Shown here piece by piece: positions 45,337 through 57,892 of a stretch of 64,000 nucleotides of DNA. The notes under the pieces are model-generated. The model did not search any database, was not told the DNA's origin, and saw nothing but the letters and a program-made list of their open reading frames with translations. This DNA comes from Portunus trituberculatus (Eukaryota > Arthropoda > Malacostraca > Decapoda > Portunidae). Each line of letters starts with the position of its first letter. Position 1 is the first letter of the stretch. The DNA lies in contig NC_059304.1 of assembly GCF_017591435.1 (NCBI RefSeq), positions 29,465,883 to 29,529,882 of the forward strand, read 5' to 3'. The position numbers were made by a program, and so were the translations under genes.

Positions 45337-46545
45337 CTATGTTCTCCCAGGCAGGGTGATGTCAGGCAAGGCAGCCTCCAATTGAAGAAGTTGGAGAAGG
45401 GGAGTCATTTCCGAAATGTCTGGATCTTTGACTGTCTTGAAGAGGGACGTCCAGAATGGTGGGAAGTGCGGTATGGAGAACCGTTGCTGGGTTAGACCAG
45501 GACGAGGGTGAGAGTCGGCAGAGGTGGAAGGGCGTGGATGTTTCTTATCAAGTGGTGTTCTTGGTCTTGGCTTCACTTTGATGAGAGCCTTGGCTGCCGC
45601 CTCAGTGAGCAAAACCAAAACTGCCTGCTGCGCTTGATCAATGGCCTTCTCCACACTCGCCAAGTTGAACAGTAGATCCGAGTCCACGTCTGAGTGGTGT
45701 AGCTGGGCCTTAGAAACCGAACTGAACTGGTGTGGAAGATGTGAGAGATAGGACTCCCTCCACACTGCCCTTGTGTTGGTCAGAGCAAAGACCGTGATCC
45801 CTGCTTGGTCCACTGTAGCACGTTGAATGCTGTGTGTATGTTGGTGTAGCTTGGGCCCATGAGCAAATGATCCCTCACCCAACGACGTGAGGAAAAAGAA
45901 AGTACTCATTAACCAAAACAGGAAGTTCTGTGTGTCCCCAGTGATAAGAAGAGCCTCCTCAAAGTACATCATCTCCCCTTGAGAAAGTAGGACCTGCAGG
46001 TCACCACACACAGTCAGGTATTGAACCAAATCTGGGTTCACCTTTGCAGGAAGGCTTTTACCTTCATCAATGCTAGTCCTATAACTTCTGTAGTGTTGCC
46101 TGACAGGATACTTGACAAAGGAAAGCTTAGAGGACTTGTTGGCACATGTCAATGCCTCCGAGGCTTGAGACATCATGAAATCTATGGGATGTGCACACCT
46201 TAAGCGAGGAGTGGTGGCAGGAACCTCACTCCTCTGCATGCCCGGGAGAAGGGGTGCAGAGTCCTGTACTACCGGACCACAGGCGTCTAGAAACTTCTCA
46301 CAGATGAAGTCAATTATGGCTGTGAAGGTAGGGAAAGACTTAAGAAGACAGTCTTCTAAACCCAAGAAATCATCCTCCTTTTCCCCACAGACTGATTCCT
46401 GATACCCACCCAGCGACATGGAGGGACGAGAGGTAGAAGAAACACGGAGAGGGGAGTGACAGCCATGCACTGTACCCACACCGATGTGGTGTGAAGGTTG
46501 CCATGGAGAACGTTGCTGTGGAGCCAAACGGTGGTGACGATGCAC
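45337..46545 (-). pseudogene. DIRS gag-like ORF, C-terminal segment
   Basis: 402 codons, no recognised catalytic motif. It includes LKSFPTFTAIIDFICEKFLD and a long helical region (SVEKAIDQAQQAVLVLLTEA), a proline/basic stretch and an aromatic-rich tail (RFSIPHFPPF). Its position upstream of RT and continuity with the 46963-47646 segment assign it to gag. Confidence 0.65.
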
Positions 46546-46962
46546 AGCCGAGGGTTTACCATCTGCTGATCCTCCCTTCGAGTGCTGTGGATGGGAGAGA
46601 GGAGTGACTCAGTGCTGTCTCTCGCACCCCACCTCCCTTGGACTGAGTGGCTGGATGCATTTGACGCTCCATATTACTACAAGCAGTCCAACTCTCAGCC
46701 AAGAGTCTGAGATGGGCTAGCAGGCCAAGAACCTCACATATAGTCATATTTGGTTCCCGGGCAGAAGGAAGCAACACAGAGGCAGACCTCACGCTTCCCC
46801 ACCTCGGCCTGGGACTATTTTGTGAACGACGGTGCGTCTGCCATTGCGGCACGCTTACCCGAACGAACACTCGATGGCTCGAGCTACCTCCTGTGCCCCC
46901 TCGGTTAGGAGTGCCTCTTGCACTCTGCTAGGCACCATGGGCTTTGGGAGGTTGGTCTAGAG

Positions 46963-47646
46963 CTAGCCAGACACTGCCTGACACAAGGAACTTGCTGGAA
47001 GCTTAGCAAGGTTATTAAGACATGAATTTACCTGAGAAGCAATCATATCAGAAAGCATGGACTGCAGTGGAGAGCTGTGAACAAACATGGTGGCAAATTG
47101 ACCCTCCAAGGGCAGAACCTGGCCTGCCTGGGAGGCCGAATCCTGAGGGGAGATGGAACCCACTGAAGACAGTGAGTCCACATGCACCTCCCCGTGAGGT
47201 GTGTCACCAGCCCCAAACCTGCTTCCTGAAGCGCCAACACTATCCTGACGTTTAGCAAGGTCATATCTGGTACGGCACCGGTCCAATTTAGCCTGATAAA
47301 CCCTGGCTAAATCCATCACCATGACATCCCACCCTGCATATTCCTCACACCTTGAAGAAACAGTAGAGAAACCACGACACGTAATACATATGGTATGAGG
47401 TTCACGGGAGATGTTAGGAAGAGCTCTGCTGCATTCCTGACATGTACAAAACCTTTTGGAGGAACCAAAAGAAAAGAAAGAGTGCGCTTGGGCCGGCGGT
47501 GGTGTCACAGAGACCCCAGAACCGTCTGTTCCGGACCACTGGCCACCAGTGATAAGCATAACATTGTCTGTTGGGTGACATGCGCCTTCCCCCAGCACGT
47601 CACTTTCAGCAGGGGATGGTGGAAAAGAAGCTATGTGAGAAGACAT
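46963..47646 (-). pseudogene. DIRS gag-like N-terminal segment with Cys/His region
   Basis: Probable start MSSHIASFPPSPAESD at 47646. It contains CTCQECSRALPN, HTICITCRGFS and RCEEYAGWD, matching the C-x2-C...H-x2-C-x2-C-x-G...RC-x-x-C-x-x-W pattern of DIRS gag. The last Cys is replaced by Tyr. Frameshifts join it to the next segment. Confidence 0.7.
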
Positions 47647-47709
47647 CTTGATAGAAGAAAGAAACCACCAACAGCATAGCAAAAAAAACACGGAGAGCAG
47701 TGCATGTAG

Positions 47710-47880
47710 CTGCGAGGAGTGTCAATAGAGAAGTGGAGAGTGAAGATTGCTACTGCAGGAAGGAATAGGAAAACAGCACATTGACTTGTGCACAAGGGGG
47801 GTAGTTGATTTTTTTGTTACAGACCGACACAAGGAGACAATGCATTCATTGGCTATAGTAGAAGGAACAGGTCTTATGTG
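47710..47880. repeat. DIRS inverted terminal repeat, 5' side
   Basis: Inverse match of 42104-42258. It ends with CTATAGTAGAAGGAACAGGT, and TTATGTGAAATAAGTAAG beyond it matches the internal complementary region. Confidence 0.9.
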
Positions 47881-48075
47881 AAATAAGTAAGTTTTTTTTA
47901 TACAGTATTATTTCTTAATTTTCATACTATTAAATGATATAAAAACTGAGCAAAAAGTGACAAAAAATTATAACTTGGGGGTGTTAGTGTCAATCTGAAT
48001 TATTACCATAGATTCTTCACTTTGGCTATTGCACAGTGATAGATGCACCAATTAGGCATGATAATGGAGGGTTAA

Positions 48076-49800
48076 GTGTACTGTTTCCATGTCAGAGACC
48101 CATTTCTGTGTGCTGAGTGCATTACAGAAGTGATTGTATCTGGCATGGAGGTGTACTACATTCCTCTTTTCCTCAACCTAAACCTTCCAGACCTTGGTTT
48201 AACACAGCCTGTTCTCGTGCTATACATGATAGAGAGGTTGCCCACAAAAGGTACTTGAGCCTTCCATCTCTTGAGTCTCATGCACTTCATATTTCTGCCC
48301 AGAATCATGCCAAGTCTGTTCTTCAACTTGGCAAGCATTCCTTCATTAATAGAAAATGTCAAAATCTTTTGAAATCTAACTGCCCTTGAGACTATTGGCA
48401 TCTGGCCAAAAACATCTCCAATAACTTTACTTCTTCATCTTTCCCTCCTTTATTTCATCCTGATGGCACCACTGCCATCACATGTCTCTAAAAATTAAAC
48501 TCTTCTTTCAAACCTATGCTAACAACTTTGCCTTAGAAGATTCTGGGTTTGTTCCTCCCTCTCCTCCTCCCTCTATGTCATGCCTTTGATTGAAATTCTT
48601 CACAATGAGGTTTTCCATGTCATAGCTGGCCTAAACCCTTGGAAGGCTTACAGACCTGAAGGGATCCCTCCTATTATTCTCAAAAAACTTTGTCTCCATG
48701 CTTGCACCTTGCCTGGCCAAACTCTTCCAACTCTGTCTATTGACTTCTACTTTTCTTTCTTGCTATAAGTTTGCCTACATTCAGCCTGTTCCTCAAAAGG
48801 GTGATCGTTCTGATCACTCAAACTACAACCCTATAGCTTTTAATCTCTTACTTGTCTAAAGTCTTTGAATCCATCCTCACTAGAAAGATTCTTAAAATTG
48901 TCACTTTACAATCTTCTATCTGATTACCAGTATGGCTTCCGTCAAGGCTACTCTACTGGTGAACTGGCTTTCCTTACTGAGAATTGGTTATTCTATTTTA
49001 GAGATTTCGATGATACTCTTGCTGTAGCCTTATACATTTCAAAAACTTTTGATAGAGTCTGGCACAAAGTCTTGACCTCAAATCTATCCTCCTATGATTT
49101 TTATCCTTCCCTCTGCAACATAATCTTGAGTTTCTTCTCTGACTGTTCTATTGCTGCTGTGGTAAAGAGCCACTGTTCTTTTCCTAAATCTATTAATAGT
49201 GGTGTTCCTGAGAGTTCTGTCCTGTTACCCTCTCTCTTCCTATAATTCATTAGTGGTGTTCTAAAGCAAATTTCTTCCCCTATCCATTTGTATGCTGATG
49301 ATACCACCTTACACTTTTCCATGACTTTTCAGACAACCAACCTTTCATGAAATTAACATATCCTGGAGGATTGTCACAGAATAAATGACTTCTGATCTTT
49401 TTAAGATTTCTGATTGGGGCAGAGAAAACTTAGTAGTGTTCAATACCTCAAAAAAACTAATTCCTCCATCTGTCAATTTGCCACAACCTTCCAGACAACT
49501 ATCCACCCTTCTTCAATGACACTCAACCATCCCCCTCATCTAAAATTAATATCGTCAGTCTATCCTTTACTTATAAGTAATCTAAACTGGAAACTTCATA
49601 TCTCATTTCTTGTTAAAACAGTTTCTATGAAATTAGGTGTTATGAGGCATCTCCACCAGTTTCTCACACCTAAAGATGCACATACTGCTATTTATAATAA
49701 TACATTGCAATTCAGCACTGTGGGTGGGTTATTGCTGTCCTATGGTGACAATATATGTTCCTAGTCTGACTCCCCATGTCTCTTTGTTGGAATGTTATGT
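48076..49800 (+). pseudogene. LINE J piece 4: post-endonuclease region and RT
   Basis: Starts with YCFHVRDPFLCAECITEVIV, then FNTACSRAIHDREVAHKRYL. RT: GLNPWKAYRPEGIPPIILKK, YQYGFRQGYSTGELAF, ALYISKTFDRVWHKVL (Asp replaced by Tyr in the first catalytic motif), NSGVPESSVLLPSLFL, LYADDTTLHFS (YADD intact), NLNWKLHISFLVKTVSMKLG. Many stops and frameshifts. It belongs to the same family and order as pieces 1-3. Confidence 0.85.
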
Positions 49801-50471
49801 TGGACATGGAGCAGTCTTCCCCAATGCCTAAGTCTCCATTGCCTTCAGGTACTGAGAAGCATGGGAGTTTGGAGAAGGACAACTTAGATAAGTTGGCTAA
49901 GTCCACCAGCTATCTTCATACAATTGGGTACTTATCAAACAATGAAGTCATACAACTGATCATAAGCTAAGTATAATTCTGAAAGAAAACTTGGGAGTTG
50001 AAGATGTGGTGATTGAAGCTGGTGGCAACAATGTTGTTGTTGTTCCTAGGTTTGGTTCCAATCACAATTTTTATAAAGTAAGTTATTTGAATGATAACCT
50101 ATATACTAAAATCTATATATATTTCAAAAATCAATTAGTTCACACAAAAAAAAACTAATAATGATAGGTATTTAGGCAAAATTTATGGGAAGATATGGGT
50201 CTTGCTTTATCTTTGTGGTGAAGGTAAATCTTGCCTGATCGTTCCCTTCCCAAGTTGCAGGAAGGTAGCAATTGCTCTTAAGAATACCGATTTCTCCCAG
50301 ATGGTATCCTTAAACTGATAAAGGTGGAGGGTATGTTAAAGAATCCATCTCACTGACTGTGGTTTCCCTCACAAACAGTGTGAGTGCACTTGATGTCATC
50401 AAGTCGAGTTAACCTCGTTAAATAAAATACAATGTGTTATTCAATCATATCTCCTTAAATACCAAGTAATA
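49801..50471. other. Unassigned sequence
   Basis: Includes CTGGTGGCAACAATGTTGTT near 50020. No domain or repeat recognised. Confidence 0.35.
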
Positions 50472-50475
50472 TTAA

Positions 50476-50950
50476 GGGGACCATCCGGTTAGGTTTTCAA
50501 AAAATCGAAAATAAAGAGGTACGCGAGTAATTTTTTTTTTTTTTTTTTTTTTTTTCACTGATAGATGACTATTACACGATGTTAGTTTAGTAGTTGCAAG
50601 CGAATTGAACCATAAATAACTGCATGAAAAATAAAAAATCATTTAATAAAAAAAATTTTCCTATAAACTTTGTCACTGGAGGTACAAATATGAAGTATGT
50701 GGTATAACAAAACTTTCCATCTCAGAGAATTTTTTATTTTTTATTTTGATGGCCATTATTTATTTTTTTCATGAAATTACATTACGGCACAGAAAATACA
50801 TTTTTCCAAATTCTATGAGATGGAAATGTAGCAGCTTCATTGAGCTTCAAATTGATACCTCAAAATTGAAAATCCGTTGAGATATGTGGGAGAAGATACA
50901 ATTTGAATGATAAAAAAGTGAAAACTGAGAAAAAAGCAAAAAACCCCAGA
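50476..50950. mobile_element. Partial second copy of the TTAA element
   Basis: After TTAA (50472-50475) it starts GGGGACCATCCGGTTAGG and follows the element at 17008 for about 470 bp (same TTACACGATGTTAGTTTAGT and GCAGCTTCATTGAGCTTCAA). It then ends where TGCGCTAAGTGGGGCTCTAC, a pogo-type terminus, takes over. Confidence 0.85.
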
Positions 50951-51016
50951 GATGTCATTGCGGTTCATGTTAATTGATTTTGCGCTAAGTGGGGCTCTAC
51001 TGTATACATATATATA

Positions 51017-52048
<1,032 letters not shown>

Positions 52049-52141
<93 letters not shown>
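52049..52141. repeat. (TA)n microsatellite
   Basis: Pure array at the right edge of the TIR element. Confidence 0.98.
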
Positions 52142-52143
<2 letters not shown>

Positions 52144-52270
52144 CTACTCATGAGTTTTGTACTTGCTTGGTTCCTTAGGTATAGCACAAAATTTCAGGAT
52201 CAGAAAACATTGGAAAAAAAGGCCCATTTGTTCCAGCTCATTAAAATAACTGACTTCCACCTCTCCTCCA

Positions 52271-52301
<31 letters not shown>
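52271..52301. repeat. (AC)n at the 5' edge of LINE T3
   Basis: ACACATACAC then pure AC. LINE T3 sequence starts immediately after. Confidence 0.95.
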
Positions 52302-52302
<1 letters not shown>

Positions 52303-52324
52303 GGTTATTAAGTCAAATGAGACA

Positions 52325-52753
52325 TTGGTGAGGGAAACTGTAGACAAAAAGAGATGTGTGGTGACATTTGGTGTGGAGGAGGATAAGACACCGAGTAAAA
52401 TGGAGAGAGAGAAAAACATAAAAAAGGTGATAAATAATATCATTAATGTGGTGCAGGAGGAGGGAAAAGACCTAGTACAAGAAATAGAGGACTTCCATAG
52501 AATTGGAAAGTTCACAGGAGAAGGTATGAGGCCAATAAGAATCAAACTTAAGTCACAAAAGGATGTAGATGAATTGGTGGAGAAGTCATGGAGGCTAGCC
52601 CAGCAGGAAACAACAAGGAAGATTTGGTTGAGAAGAGATCTCGGTGAAAAGGAAAGAGAAATGTTAAATGAGTTGAGAAAGGAGGCTTTGAAAAAAATGA
52701 AGAGAGGACAGAAGAGGAGAAGAAAGAGTTTTTCTGGAGAATCTTGGATATGA
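52325..52753 (+). pseudogene. T3 RRM-like domain
   Basis: KKRCVVTFGVEEDK, RPIRIKLKSQKDVDELVEKS, RKIWLRRDLGEKEREMLNEL. Same RRM-like ORF1 domain as T1 and T2, broken by a frameshift near 52750 before the endonuclease start. Confidence 0.8.
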
Positions 52754-53128
52754 GACTGAGGAAGTGGTTCATAACCCAGAAAAGTACAGCAAGAAAGGAC
52801 TAAAGAAACTTACGTATGAGCGGAATGTAATGTATTCCAACATAAATGGAGTGATATCGGGATTTTAGAACTCAACGATTACTTGAGGGACAAGAACCCA
52901 GATATTGTGGGTCTTACTGAAACAAAACTGAGAGAGGGAGAAGACCTGATGATGGTTGGAGAAGGAAATATAATGTTTGGAAAAGAAATAGAGTAGGTAA
53001 GATGGGAGGAGGAGTGATGTTGCTGGTTAAAAAGATATAAAGGTGGATCAAGTGAAAGAAGGTATGGGAAAGGCAGAAGTGCTAAAGATCAGAGCAGAAA
53101 CTAATGAAGGAAAAAGAGGCACTACATA

Positions 53129-53665
53129 GTGGTGTACGTACCACCTAAGACAAATGCATGGTCAGTACAGGAATATGAAGAAATGATAAGTGATACAGGA
53201 ACATGTCTGGAAGAAATGTTGGGTGGCTGTGAACGAACTATAATGATGGGAGATTTTAATTGTAAAGAGGTGTGTTGGGAGGACTGGTCAATGGAAGGAT
53301 CAGAGACAACATGGGGAAATACACTATTGACACTGGCAATGGAAAATGTGTTAACTCAGTGGGTCAAAGAAGATACTAGGTTTGGAGGAGAGGGAGCATC
53401 GTCAAGACTGGACTTGGTCTTTAGTACAGAGCCAATGGTCATTGAGGAGATGAGGGTGGAGTGCCCTTTAGCAAAGAGTGATCATGCAGTTTTGGAGTTC
53501 AAGGTGATAGATGAAGAGAAATCTAGAAGAAATGAAGAATATAAAGTGGGAAGATGGAATTATGCCAAGACAGATTTTGGAAACCTAAAGAAATTCTTTC
53601 AAGAGACAAATTGGATGAAATTCAAGAGTGCTAAGGAGCAAATGAAAAGTGGAAGGAATTTATAA
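53129..53665 (+). pseudogene. T3 endonuclease, central and C-terminal part
   Basis: MVYVPPKTNAW, TIMMGDFNCKEVCWEDW (GDFN intact), ASSRLDLVFSTEP, LAKSDHAVLEF (SDH intact). The N-terminal part lies upstream in other frames (about 52830-53110). Confidence 0.85.
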
Positions 53666-54010
53666 AAATATACAAAGAAGGTGAGAAAAATTTGTACCAA
53701 TAAGACAACATAGAAGTTGGAAAGCAGGACTGGTTTAACGATAGATGTGAAAAGGCTAGAACAAGAAAAGAGGATGCATGGAAGAGGTGGAGAAGGAAAA
53801 GACGGATTAAGCAGTGGGAAAGTTACAAAAGAGCAAGAAATGAATATGTGTTGATTAGAAGAGAAGAAAGAAAGAAACAAGAAAAGGATATAATTGATAA
53901 ATGTAAAGACCAACCAAGGCTTTTTACAGACATGTGAACAACAACATCAAAAATAGAGAAAGTATTGAAAGTTTAGAAGTAAATGGAGTATGCAGTGAAG
54001 ATCCCAGGAA

Positions 54011-55630
54011 ATGGCAGAGGCTATGAATGGATGCTTTCGGAAGGTATTCACAAAGGAGACTGCTTTTGACAAACCACTGGTAATGGAACAGAAAGGGATT
54101 ATGAAGGAGTTTCAAGTAACTGTGGAGGAGATCAAGAATATGATGGGGAGTTTAGAAGTGAGAAAAGCTGTGGGACCTGATGGGGTATCAGGATGGATTT
54201 TAAGAGAATGCAGGGAGCAACTGGCAGAAAAAGTTTGTGAAGTAATTGATGCCTCATTAAGGGAAGGTGTAGTGCCCCAAGACTGGAAAAGAGCTAACAT
54301 TGTCCCAATCTATAAATCAGGTAACAAGAGAGACCCATTGAACTATAGACCAGTGTCACTTACAAGTGTGGTAGCTAAGATGTGTGAGAGGGTGGTGAAG
54401 AATAGATGGACAGACTTCTTGGAGAAAAATGACATACTTTGTGAGTGTCAATTTGGTTTTAGAAAAGGGCGTTCATGCACGACAAACCTGATATGTTACT
54501 ATTCGAGGGTGATAGATGTAATACAGGAAAGAGATGGTTGGGCTGATGGAATATATCTGGATTTAAAAAAGGCCTTTGATAAGGTACCACACCGGAGACT
54601 GATCTGGAAACTTGAAATGGTAGGAGGAGTGCATGGCAGTTTACTAAAATGGATGGAAGACTTTTGGTAGGAAGAGAAATGAGAACAATAATTAAGGACA
54701 GACCATCAGAATGGGGCTTGGTGGAGAGTGGAGTTCCACAGGGATCAGTGTTGGCACCAGTAATGTTCGCGGTCTACATAAATGACATGGTGGATGGGGT
54801 GTCCAGTTATGTGAGCCTATTTGCAGACGATGCAAAATTGTTAAGAAAAGTGAGATGTGACAAAGATTGCGAACTACTCCAGGAAGACTTGGACAGAATA
54901 TGGAAATGGAGCTGTACATGGCAAATGGAGTTCAACACGACAAAATGCAAGAAAATAGAGTTTGGCAAGAGTGAAAGAAGAATCAGGAGTATGTACAAGA
55001 TAGGAAATGAAGACATAAAACCAGTCATGAAGAAAAAGACCTTGGGGTGACAATTACCAATGACCTATCGCCAGAGAGACATATAAACAAAATAATTGGA
55101 GAAGTATTGAACTTATTGAGGAACATAAGAGTGGCGTTCGTATATTTAGATGAAGAAATGATGAAGAAAATAATTACTGCAATGATAAGACCGAGGCTTG
55201 AATATGCAACAATACAGTGGGCTCGAACTTAAAGAAACACATAAGGAAACTAGAGAAAGTACAGAGGGCTGCAACAAAATGGTGCCTGACTTAAGAGATT
55301 TGACTTATGAAGACAGACTGAAAAGAATGCAACTTCCGACCCTGGAAAACAGAAGAGAAAGGGAGACCTGATAGCAATATACAGAGTGATGATTGGCATG
55401 GAAAAATGGATAGGGAAGATCTGTGTATGTGGAATGAAAGAATGTCGAGAGGGCATGGGAAAAAACTAAAATGGCCACTTATAGGAGAGATGTGAAAAAA
55501 TATAGCTTCCCTCATAGAAGGGTGGAAGCATGGAATAGTTTAGACGTGGAAGTGGTCAACGCAAGGAATATTCATGATTTTAAGAAAAAGCTGGACATTA
55601 GTAGATATGGAGACGGGACAGCACGAGCAT
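54011..55630 (+). pseudogene. T3 reverse transcriptase and C-terminus
   Basis: 54011-54670: GPDGVSGWILRECREQL, FGFRKGRSCTTNLICYYSRV, YLDLKKAFDKVPHRRLIWKL. Frame shift near 54660, then 54649-55050: SGVPQGSVLAPVMFAVYIND, LFADDAKLL. Further shifts, then KYSFPHRRVEAWNSLDVEVV and KLDISRYGDGTARA to TAG at 55628-55630. Confidence 0.88.
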
Positions 55631-55663
55631 AGCTCTTTTCCCGTATGTTACAATTAGGTAAAT

Positions 55664-55729
55664 ACACACACACACACACACACAGAGCTTAGCTCGGGCC
55701 CTGTAATACACAAATAGGTAAATAGGTAA

Positions 55730-55794
<65 letters not shown>
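55664..55794. repeat. Double (AC)n tail with a 45-bp LINE end between
   Basis: (AC)n 55664-55684, then AGCTTAGCTCGGGCCCTGTA ATACACAAATAGGTAAATAG (the last ~45 bp of family T, 55686-55731), then (AC)n 55732-55794. Confidence 0.9.
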
Positions 55795-55799
<5 letters not shown>

Positions 55800-55801
<2 letters not shown>

Positions 55802-56015
55802 CGTCATGGCAGAGTTGTAAACACATTGACGTTCGTGGCGCAATGTTATCCACCCCAAAATTGGAGCCTGGAAGACTTCTGACCAGCCTGGTTGTATATT
55901 TTGGGAGGGGAGATATCGCTACAGGTGTCCCGTCTCTAAAAGTTAAGGGAAAACAGTGAAACGAGTGGAAAATGGCAACGGGAGTGAGGAAGGGGTCCGG
56001 GGATAGTGGTAGCGG
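55800..56015. other. Unassigned sequence
   Basis: No recognised motif. Ends at the TA target of the next element. Confidence 0.4.
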
Positions 56016-56017
56016 TA

Positions 56018-56495
56018 CAGTAATACTCCGCTTAACGAACGTTCGTGTAACGAATTTCCAGTTTAACGTACTATATAAAGTTAGACCAATATGTCTGCAT
56101 AACGTACAGCCACATCCATTTTAGCGAATTTTCTGGGTTTGAATTTGCCGGGTGAGGGACCGAACTCGGTAGCTTCGGTGTGATGTGTGATTGGCTGGTT
56201 CCCCGCCTCTGTCTCTAGTGCTCCTGGTGCTGGTATTGGCTGCCTCTGTCTCACTCTCTCCCGCTCTGCAGTACGAAGAGGATGACCTGTATTTCTGCTC
56301 TGTTTAACGTGTTTTTGCCGCTTAACACATTACCCGCGTTAGTGCAATACGCTAGACTCTGCCTCACTGCGGCAAACTTTGATCCACTTCTGCACAAATT
56401 ACAGTGGAGCTATCAGTGAGAGAATTTGTAGGTAGCTCCTCTAACTTCCAATGACTCATATGACATCATAAAAATAGTAGTACACCGGTACAATT
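56018..56495. mobile_element. Tigger-like element, second copy, truncated
   Basis: After TA (56016-56017) it starts CAGTAATACTCCGCTTAACG. It matches the copy at 24877 on both sides of that copy's palindromic insert and so shows the uninterrupted state at GCTCCTGGTGCTGGTATTGG. The right end is missing. Confidence 0.85.
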
Positions 56496-57664
56496 TTATT
56501 TAACCCATATACTACAGTAATTGTCCACATATCCAGATTATAGCAGCCAAGGCCCTGGCGGATACGTGAAATATCTGGATATGCGGAATTTCCTCTCCCA
56601 ACCACTTATAAATTAAGAAAAAAACATGTACATAACCCAAATAGGTAAGAAACAATGAATGACAGCACATTAAATGATTGTGTAAACAATAATGACTTCC
56701 TGGAGCATGATAAAATTCTCTAGAAAATTTGAGGGTTAGGAAGGTGCCATCAGTAGCATCATGGCAATCTCCTGTTTCACTGCTGAATTGGACACTATCT
56801 GAGTCATTATTAGTGTGTTGAAATGAGATAATGATAGTGAAGTATTTATTGTTTGTCTGGTACAGCTTTCTACCTCTGTCTCAACATAATTTTTTGTAAT
56901 AGTGTTATTGTGAGAGCTATGTCATGTAAAGTTGTGATGATGAAGGCAGTAAGAAAAAAACCAAGTGTTTGAAAAGGTCATAATAGTCTTATGATATAGA
57001 GAGATGGTGGAGAAGCCTGGCAGTGAGGCATGGAGTGAGGCAGGGTCTTGGAGGGGTAGATAACACGCATGACGGAGGGGAGAGTGGAGGTCAGAATTGA
57101 AAGTCCAGCTGTCTCACAACAATACATTTTTTTTTTTTTCTAGTTATCTTCTCTTCTTGATGTTTCTTATTCTAATTCTTGTCAACTTATACCTGTCAGG
57201 CAAAAATTAGAGAGCTAAATGACACACCTCCCTACTTGACTCCTGTCCACGTACTGTGTAGTAGAGATGGCAGTTTTGGTCCGAGTAGTACTCGGTTTAC
57301 TCGGTTTCTGGATTTGAGTGAGTGCTACTCGGTTTACTCGGTTTTCATAATTCAATTACATGTTCAATTTATGCGTTGAAAATGTAATACAAGCCTTTAA
57401 ACTAAGGAGTAAAGATTTTTTTTTTGGTATTTTGTTGGGGAAGAAGGCGGTGCATGCCGCACAACCACCCAGACATTAAATCTCCCGGATGGGAAATTTA
57501 AAGTCAAACTCTGACAAATAAAGTGAGCCAGCAATTTCCCATTAACCTCTTCAGTCTTCACTACTGACCGCCGGAACCCGCTTGGAGCCATATCCGGCTT
57601 GCCGCTCGAGGATTTGAATCCAAATTATTGAAATTAGCTAATTAAGGCCATAAAACTTCACAAA

Positions 57665-57668
<4 letters not shown>
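56496..57668. other. Unassigned region with transposon-like termini
   Basis: CAGTAATTGTCCACATATCC (56513) with an imperfect inverse TATCTGGATATGCGGA 60 bp later looks like a pogo-type end. ACTCGGTTTACTCGGTTT (57290-57345, twice) recurs inverted at 62590-62612. No coding domain recognised. Confidence 0.35.

Positions 57669-57669
<1 letters not shown>

Positions 57670-57733
<64 letters not shown>
57670..57733. repeat. (TA)n microsatellite
   Basis: Pure array. Confidence 0.98.
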
Positions 57734-57736
<3 letters not shown>

Positions 57737-57758
57737 GAATTACATTAGTGTGACTTGG

Positions 57759-57763
<5 letters not shown>

Positions 57764-57855
<92 letters not shown>
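57764..57855. repeat. (GA)n microsatellite at the 3' end of the SGNH element
   Basis: On the minus strand it is a (TC)n tail that directly follows CTAGGTGAATACAC. Confidence 0.98.
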
Positions 57856-57857
<2 letters not shown>

Positions 57858-57892
57858 TATTCACCTAGTTGTAATTTTACAGGGCCTGGGTA

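Larger units (their letters stand above)
42104..47880 (-). mobile_element. DIRS1-type tyrosine-recombinase retrotransposon, 5.8 kb
   Basis: The minus-strand order is gag (two segments), RT, RNase H, recombinase remnant. Inverted terminal repeats (42104 to about 42258, and about 47710-47880) and an internal complementary region (42312-42396) complete the DIRS architecture. No target duplication is expected. Frameshifts and an internal duplication disable it. Confidence 0.88.
52302..55663 (+). mobile_element. LINE family T, copy T3 (5' truncated)
   Basis: Starts inside the RRM-like domain directly after (AC)n, runs through endonuclease and RT, and ends CAATTAGGTAAATACACACA with (AC)n. Multiple frameshifts. 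Confidence 0.88.

Noticed and set aside
57430..57620. A second tRNA-derived SINE suggested by GGATTTGAATCC
   Set aside because: No box A at proper spacing on either strand, and the box-B-like word is itself nearly palindromic.
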